DNA of 33,158 nt. Source: Beroe ovata. Lineage: Eukaryota > Ctenophora > Nuda > Beroida > Beroidae. The notes beneath the pieces were generated by a model. It saw nothing but the letters and a program-made list of their open reading frames with translations, was not told where the DNA came from and did no database searches. The position numbers and the translations under genes were made by a program. The stretch is taken from the NCBI GenBank assembly GCA_946803715.1, contig CAMPET010000048.1, forward strand, positions 41,117 through 74,274. Reading direction: 5' to 3'. The first letter of the stretch is position 1. Each line of letters starts with the position of its first letter. Of the stretch, positions 27,237 to 33,158 are shown in pieces.

Positions 27237-27333
27237 TTGTAAGATTTGACCTTACCGTCGGTGCGCGCGATTTTCAATCCGCCCCTTGCCAGGGATAAAA
27301 TCCCGCCAGCAAGGGTAGGGTGAAATCCTATAA
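27237..27333. mobile_element. 97-bp TIR element, second full copy, inside the foldback
   Basis: Same length as 14894-14990 in opposite orientation: TTGTAAGATTTGACCTTACC at the left and GGTAGGGTGAAATCCTATAA at the right. The flanks carry AGGCTTGC (27229-27236) and GGGCTTGC (27334-27341), a degraded target duplication of about 8-9 bp. The ends are more diverged than at 14894, so this is probably an older insertion. Confidence 0.8.
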
Positions 27334-27348
27334 GGGCTTGCTGACGCT

Positions 27349-27480
27349 TGCCGGATGTTATCTGTCCACTGTTTCTTGCGCGCGGCGCGCGCGCCTTTAT
27401 CGAAGGCCGAAACATCGAAGGCCTGTTTCGACCTTCGATGAAGGCGCGCGCAAGAAAAAGTGGACAGATAACATCCGGCG
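27349..27480. repeat. 130-bp near-perfect palindrome
   Basis: GCCGGATGTTATCTGTCCAC on the left mirrors GTGGACAGATAACATCCGGC on the right. The arms continue through TTTCTTGCGCGCG, CCTT..ATCGAAGG and CGAAACA to a loop of about 9 bases near 27412-27423. It would form a long hairpin and forms the core of the foldback element. Confidence 0.9.
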
Positions 27481-27803
27481 CGGCAAGCTGACGCAAGCCG
27501 CAATATTTGCGGCTTTGTACCACACGTTGCGCGCCCCTGTTCTACTCAGTGAACTGAAAAGTCGTAGAAAGCGCGCGCGGAGTATTTGGGTCACGCAGCG
27601 CGGGAACATGCGGCTTGCATCAGCGGTTATATGGCATCTGCATCGCCATTAATCAATCATTATACTCGCCATTGTCATCGTCATTATCAATTATACTTGC
27701 CGCGCCCGACGCGACAATTAGTATAGTACCATGATACGCGAATGTAAGTTTGCGCCGCGCGCGCAAAACGAAATTCTCGACAGGTTTTAACATCGATCGA
27801 CAA

Positions 27804-28173
27804 TGGACAACTCTGTGCTCTGTGACTCAAAAAATTTTGAATTAATTTCACTATTTTTTTGAAAGATCAGTTTGGGCGTTTGGCCTATTTACATAAAATT
27901 TTTAACATTTGTTAATCTTGACATAGAGCATGGAGACAAGAACCGATCTCATTTTCATGCCTTCATGGTGTAATGACGTCACGAAAATCGCAATTTTCGC
28001 GATTTGGTGCATTTTTATTTAGTAGACGCTGGCAAACAGGTTTTTACAAACACATGTAGTAACTTAATAATTACTTTGGAACTTCATATCTGTTCAAAAC
28101 AACACTGCACCTATGAAATCATCATCAAATAGAGTCTGCTAGCTTAAGATAAAGAATACTTTAGAGTCTAGCA
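27804..28173. promoter_or_regulatory. 5' flank of the SDR gene
   Basis: A+T-rich sequence between the foldback element and the SDR start. It contains ATGACGTCA-like TAATGACGTCACG (about 27970-27983), a perfect CRE/AP-1 type palindrome. Whether it is used is unknown. No TATA box was assigned. Confidence 0.35.
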
Positions 28174-31100
28174 ATGATCCAAGAAATTGGTGGACTGATT
28201 TTGATCCTCATGCTTTTCTCACCACGTGTGCTATTGTTATGGTTGCTTGCTAGGAAGCCTAGACCTGTGGCTAATCTGATTTGTGTTATTACTGGAGGTG
28301 CTGGTGAAATAGGCAGAGTGGTGAGTCCAAGCAAAGAAAACTTTGCAAGTCTTGACTCTGCCAATTCACATATAGTGTTGGGCTATTTGCACTGATTTAT
28401 GAAATTTCAGCTGTCAGATATCCTCCTTAAGAAGGGGGCAGTTGTAATAGTTCTGGATGTTTCCAAGTGTAGAATTGATGAGATGGTGAAGCAGATGAAG
28501 TCTGAACACCTCCATTGTTAGTAAGTGACTATCATGATATGTGAACTCATTGTGTTCTATCATGCTGCATCTGTGAAGATCATATTTTGAAATATAAATG
28601 ACAGGATAAAAATATTTGATGGAGCATCATCTAAGAACTTGGATGATTTTCTTGATTGCTCATAGAAATTTCTTCAGTTGTGTAGATGTGTCCTCTTTTG
28701 AGGCTGTTCAGAAGATTGGTCAGAAAATAATCCACCAATTTGGTGGCATTGACATACTCATCAACAATGCAGGTATCAGCAAATTTTATTATCATTTCTA
28801 GACATCGCATACTGTATTCAATTTAGAAATACCCCCAGGGCGTACAATGGTTGTGTATGCATGTGTGTGGGTGTGTGTGACATTAATCTTGCAATGTAGG
28901 ATATAAACAGAATTACTTTGCAGCATAGTGTATAGCTCATGATTTTTCCAGCCATTGCGAACCCTTTTGATATTGAAGAGTCATCTGTAGAAGAACTTAC
29001 TGATGCAATGAGCACCAACTTGATGTCTCATTTCTGGACAATACGAACTTTCCTACCTGCCCTAAGAAAATCAAAGATATACAATGGTAAGTTCAAAGTT
29101 GTTATCAGTTCTCTCTTCATCCAATCATTCATAACATCCATCATGGTCTGATGCTAAATATATGACTATGTGGGTTCTTATTGCTCTCTTGTTTTTCAGG
29201 CTATGCTGTTAAATGCGTCAAAAAATGGGATCTAGATACGTCGTATATGATTTTTTTGAAATACGTGCGAATACCTACGTTTCCAGTCATTTAAGCCTTA
29301 TTTATACACCCTGTTAAATTTTTTCCGGAATACTTCCAAAATTTGTCCAAAATATATACGCAATTAAATTCAATTGATTTAGTAGTCATTTAACATGAAC
29401 TTTCGGGATGACACAGCACGCTATCCTTAACAGTGACTACAATTTGCATGTGCGCGACGGCCAGCTGATGAACTATCCATTGGAAAATTAGCTTTGTACT
29501 CAAGAGTGGAAATCGGAGTACGTGGAATTTCTGTAACAAATACGTTTGTGTATGCATACGTTTGCTTGCTACGCTACCTATCTAACAGCATTGAAATTTT
29601 CAGGACTCCATGGCTCTGTGGTTGCTATATCTTCTGTTTTAGGTAAGTGTTTCTTCATTTCTCCCTATGGATATGAAAATATACTTCTTTGTAATTCAAC
29701 ATACCATACAATAAACATTGCACAAGAACTAATGCTATCGGTTAGGTGGTATTGGAACTGGAGGACTGCAAACTTACTGCTCCAGCAAAGCCGGTATCAT
29801 AGGTAGGTAGCATCAGAATCCATAATAGAGTCATAATGAATCAATCACTGATAATAATTGATTATCAAATCAATTATCAATTAATTATCTAATTAGGCCT
29901 GATGGAGTCCCTCTACATGCAGCATACTGACATACATTGGTGTACTGTTGCACCATTCCTTATCAATACACAACTATTCAAAGGTACTTTGCATTCAATC
30001 AATCGTTACTTAACTGCTTGAGCAAAGAAATGATAATATAGTAGCCTAATTTCATAGATACAGTATATGATCATGATTCAAAGTTACATAAGCTATAGGT
30101 GACATAGGTAGGTGTTCCGTTTTGTGTGTGTGTGTGTGTGTGTGTCTGTGTGTGTGTGTGTGTGTGTCTGTGTGTGTGCTGACACTTCCCCCACAAACAG
30201 GAATGAGACATCGGTACATGGATTACATGTATCCTATACTGGATAAACATGAGGTTAGAAGTTCATTAGGTAGGTTTATTCTGCCATTTCAAATGTTTGA
30301 TCCCCTTGCTCCCTCCAATCATCGCCCAGCTCACTTTCGATCAATCGCTGAGACCAGGAGCCATATGATGAGAAAACATCTAGATTCTAGAATAAGTTCG
30401 CCAAAAACGAAACTTGTATCATCACTGAAACTGTTGATAATTTCACACTGATGATTGCAGGTGGGCAAGAGAGTGGTGTCAGCAATTGAGTACCAGGAAT
30501 CTTACGTTTCCATTCCCTGGTTTTGGAACTACTGCTTTCTACTCATCAAAAACATCTTCCCTCTTTACGTAAGTTAGACGCCCATTACATATCAATTCAG
30601 TAGAAAACTGTCGTCACACTGTTTGTTGAATTTTCGTATGTGAAATTCTCGCGATTATCTTATCAGTAAGGTAGTGTTATAGAAGATAATTTTGATTAGG
30701 CCTTATGAATATCGTAAGGAAGATCAGCAAGATATCACTTTTGTTGAACTAGCTAGTACACACTCCCAAACGGTGACTATGTTGTTATGTATGCATACGC
30801 AATACATGTGTATATATTAAATGAACTCGGTTCATTTTCTTGCCATAATTGTCGCTATGATTTGATTAGTGACTCAATACTCGATACGGATATTTGAAGC
30901 CCTCTACGAGTTTTCAGCACTATCAAATCACCGTTTACTCTTAAATAGGTAGGTATCGCTCATTGAGTTCAACCATAATAATCGCTCAACTAGATGTCTA
31001 CACCAATACCCATTAGTTTTTGGGGTTGAATGTGCATAGCTACATATTTATACAGTTATGCACTCGAATATCATGCCATCGCACGATCGTTGCTGTAAAT

Positions 31101-32776
31101 ACCAAATGGCGCCCCAAATGCAATCCCACAAGCCCTGAAGGCGAGAGAAGTATGTCTCTCATTAGAGCTGTGGACAGGTGATTAAGACACGTGATACATG
31201 CCACGTGATATATGTCTATGCACGTGGTGTTGTGATCACGTGGTAAACATTGAACACGTTGTTTAGAGCGATTATAGCAATACCAGAGGAATTCTTTGCT
31301 ACGAAGTACGGATTTTTGACAAATTAAACAAGAAATTGCGACCGTTTGTCCANGTGTGTGTGTCTGTGTCTGTGTGTGTGTGCTGACACTTCCCTCACAA
31401 ACAGGAATGAGACATCGGTACATGGATTACATGTATCCTATACTGGATAAGTATGAGGTAAGAAATTCATTTAGTAGGGTTATCCTACCATTTCAAATGT
31501 TTGATCCCCTTGCTCCCTCCAATTATCGCCCAGCTCACTTTCGATCAATCGCTGAGACCAGGAACCATATGATGAGAATAATTCTAGAATAAGCTCACCA
31601 AAAACGAAACTTGTATCATCACTGAAGCTGTTGATAATTCACTGATGAATGATTTCACACTGATGATTGCAGGTTGGCAAGAGAGTGGTTTCAGCAATTG
31701 AGTACCAGGAATCTTACGTTTCCATTCCCTGGTTTTGGAACTACTGCTTCCTACTCATCAAAAACATCTTCCCTCTTTACGTAAGTTAGACGTCCATTAC
31801 ACTGCCGTCACACTGTGTGTTGAATTTTCGTATGTGATATTCTCGCGATTATCTTATCAGTAAGGTAGTGTTATAGAAGATAATTTTGAATAGGTCTTAT
31901 GAATATCGTAAGGAAGATCAGCAAGATATCACTTTTGTTAAACTAGCTAGTACACACTCCCAAACGGTGACTATGTTGTTATGTATACATACGCAATACA
32001 TGTGTATATATTAAATGAACTCGGTTCATTTTCTTGCCATAATTGTCGCTATGATTTGATTAGTGACTCAATACTCGATACGGAATATGATGAGTCCATC
32101 TATTTGAAGCCCTCTACGAGTTTTCAGCACTATCAAATCACCGTTTACTCCTAAATAGGTAGGTATCGCTCATTGAGTTCAACCATAATAATCGCTCAAC
32201 TAGATGTCTACACCAATACCCATTAGTTTTTGGGGTTGAATGTGCATAGCTACATATTTATACAGTTATGCACTCGAATATCATGCCATCGCACGATCGT
32301 TGCTGTAAATACCAAATGGCGCCCCAAATGCAATCCCACAAGCCCTGAAGGCGAGAGAAGTATGTCTCTCATTAGAGCTGTGGACAGGTGATTAAGACAC
32401 GTGATACATGCCACGTGATATATGTCTATGCACGTGGTGTTGTGATCACGTGGTAAACATTGAACACGTTGTTTAGAGCGATTATAGCAATACCAGAGGA
32501 ATTCTTTGCTACGAAGTACGGATTTTTGACAAATTAAACAAGAAATTGCGACCGTTTGTCCACTTCCAGTCCTCTAGCACGGGGAGGATGAATTATGTCT
32601 TACAGACTATCTCCATTGGACAGACCGACAACTTCTTTAGCTGTTATTTGATTGAATTCCAACATGTGCAATCAAAGCGGTCGCACACACACACGCATAC
32701 TCACAGACACACACTCACAGACACAGACGCGCAATGCACATACACAAACACAGACGTACATACACAGACACACTGA
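28174..32776 (+). CDS. short-chain dehydrogenase/reductase, SDR16C / 17-beta-HSD11-like, membrane-anchored
   Basis: NAD(P)-dependent oxidoreductase of lipid-type substrates (retinoids, steroids or long-chain alcohols in known relatives); the substrate here is unknown. Exons with consistent phases: 28174-28320, 28411-28520, 28678-28772, 28952-29086, 29604-29642, 29746-29802, 29897-29983, 30201-30253, 30461-30568, and probably 32570-32776. The N-terminal helix LILILMLFSPRVLLLWLL suggests ER or lipid-droplet anchoring. Motifs: TGGAGEIGR (cofactor loop), LINNAG, the active-site Asn in STNLMSH, Ser in AISSVLG, YCSSK with the Tyr/Lys pair, and PFLINTQLF. Exons 1-9 encode 277 residues. The last exon (SSSTGRMNYVLQTISIGQTD) reads on into the CA repeat, so its end is uncertain. 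Exons 8-9 occur twice because of the join at 31353. Divergent from CFAP61 across 3.9 kb. Confidence 0.85.
30125..30178. repeat. (TG)n microsatellite, SDR intron 7
   Basis: TG run ending about 22 bp before the exon 8 acceptor. It is the likely reason the second contig begins here (see 31354). Confidence 0.9.
30201..30568 (+). CDS. SDR exons 8 and 9, copy 1
   Basis: Exon 8 30201-30253 (MRHRYMDYMYPILDKHE) and exon 9 30461-30568 (KRVVSAIEYQESYVSIPWFW, then NYCFLLIKNIFPLY). Frame is continuous with exon 7. The hydrophobic C-terminal stretch matches the membrane-associated tail of SDR16C/HSD17B11 relatives. Confidence 0.82.
30569..31352. other. SDR intron after exon 9, copy 1
   Basis: No exon is seen. 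It includes several CACGTG-type E-boxes (about 31190-31255), all also present in copy 2. It ends at the n in GCGACCGTTTGTCCA, a few bases short of the acceptor that copy 2 shows at 32569. Confidence 0.6.
31353..31353. other. single-n contig join between overlapping haplotype contigs
   Basis: Left of the n the text ends GCGACCGTTTGTCCA, which recurs at about 32548-32562. Right of it a TG run begins that matches the run at 30125-30178. Confidence 0.9.
31354..32562. repeat. SDR exons 8-9 and following intron, haplotype copy 2
   Basis: Near-identical repeat of about 30140-31352 with small indels (for example ATGATGAGTCCATCT added near 32088). Exon 8 is 31405-31457 (ILDKYE, against ILDKHE in copy 1) and exon 9 is 31673-31780 with the same protein sequence. 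Exon sizes and phases are preserved, so either copy can complete the gene. Confidence 0.88.
32570..32776 (+). CDS. probable terminal exon of the SDR gene
   Basis: The CACTTCCAG acceptor ends at 32569 and the phase matches exon 9. It reads SSSTGRMNYVLQTISIGQTD, NFFSCYLIEFQHV and then a His/Thr-rich tail encoded by CACACA repeats, ending TGA at 32774-32776. The first 30 residues fit the position of the C-terminus of SDR16C-type proteins. The repeat-encoded tail could be real or could mean a donor or stop was lost. Confidence 0.45.
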   Translation, partial: SSSTGRMNYVLQTISIGQTDNFFSCYLIEFQHVQSKRSHTHTHTHRHTLTDTDAQCTYTNTDVHTQTH

Positions 32777-33158
32777 CAATTGACATTGTCAAATGTCATT
32801 CTGACAAACACAGACACACATAGAGACACCCAGACGCACATACAGAGACCCACACAGACACACGCATACACACAGACACAGACCCATATACATTATACAC
32901 ATACACAATACACATACACAGACACATACACACGTATACAACGACACACAGACAAACACAGACACACACACAGACACACACAGACACAAACACAGACACA
33001 AACACAGACACAGGCCCAGACACAGTCACAAATACAGACACACGCACAGTTATCACATAGACACACAGACAGAAAACCAGACAGACAGTGGACAAACTGA
33101 CACACACACAGACACACAGACAGACACACAGACAGACACACAGACAAACACACAGACA
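32684..33158. repeat. complex (CA)n / CACAGA repeat, to the window end
   Basis: Long CACACA, CAGACA and CATACA mixtures with a short non-repeat island near 32772-32800 that holds TTGACATTGTCAA. All ORFs over it on either strand (His/Thr/Gln or Val/Cys/Leu runs) are artefacts apart from the SDR tail discussed above. Confidence 0.93.

Larger units (their letters stand above)
27019..27803. mobile_element. 785-bp foldback-type element with long inverted ends
   Basis: The outer ends TTGTCGATCGATG (27019-27031) and CATCGATCGACAA (27791-27803) are exact inverted repeats. Inner arms 27061-27101 and 27744-27781 (TGTCGAGAATTTCGTTT, then GCGCGCGCGGCGCAAACTTA) are inverted repeats with few differences. 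Inside are a direct repeat (CACGTTGCGCGCCCCTGTTC at about 27126 and 27522), a 130-bp palindrome and an inserted 97-bp TIR element. No protein is encoded. The unusual CpG richness contrasts with the surrounding A+T-rich DNA. No clear target duplication was seen. Confidence 0.75.

Noticed and set aside
27149-27652. Basic and Cys-containing ORFs in the CpG-rich block
   Set aside because: They lie in the palindromic foldback element and appear on both strands because the sequence is self-complementary.
32780-33153. ORFs of His/Thr/Gln or Cys/Val/Leu runs
   Set aside because: They are low-complexity products of the CA-rich repeat at the window end.

Overview
This window is animal nuclear DNA. It has many short introns with GT-AG borders, long (TG)n/(CA)n microsatellites, minisatellites, small inverted-repeat elements, degenerate CCCTAA tracts and a motile-cilium gene. 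The species cannot be fixed from the sequence. A sponge or another early-branching or marine invertebrate is a reasonable guess, because a bacterial-type UDP-galactopyranose mutase is present.

Layout. 1-1302 (+): the last exons of an unrecognised gene with a basic Ser/Glu/Lys/Arg-rich tail. 1303-3430: repeat-rich spacer. 3431-24270 (-): one large gene that I reconstructed exon by exon as CFAP61, a radial-spoke/axoneme protein, with 27 visible exons and about 1,210 residues once a duplicated stretch is counted once. Three compact single-ORF genes sit inside two of its introns. A GT31 beta-1,3-galactosyltransferase-like gene (13598-14674, -) lies in intron 13. A UDP-galactopyranose mutase (19708-20991, +) and a PAN/sushi single-pass membrane protein (22101-23342, +) lie in intron 4. 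24271-28173: spacer with a 161-bp satellite in inverted arms, a foldback-type element and small TIR elements. 28174-32776 (+): a membrane-anchored short-chain dehydrogenase (SDR16C/17-beta-HSD11-like) in about ten exons. 32684-33158: a (CA)n-rich tract.

Assembly. Isolated single n characters (2535, 7871, 16013, 25022, 26787, 31353) mark contig joins. At 7871 and 31353, and probably at the 25022/26787 pair, the sequence after the n repeats the sequence before it. At 7871 and 31353 the repeated parts are broken in the middle of the same unit, and removing one copy restores a single intact gene. The apparent tandem duplications of the CFAP61 3' half (3738-7870 and 7872-12033) and of SDR exons 8-9 are therefore most likely two haplotypes laid end to end.

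The most interesting biology is the pair of sugar genes (a UDP-Galf-forming mutase and a galactosyltransferase) nested as intronless genes inside a cilium gene, a possible hydrophobic leader exon in front of the mutase, and a 97-bp TIR element with a perfect 9-bp target duplication. Identifications rest on recognising protein families from memory, with no database search.
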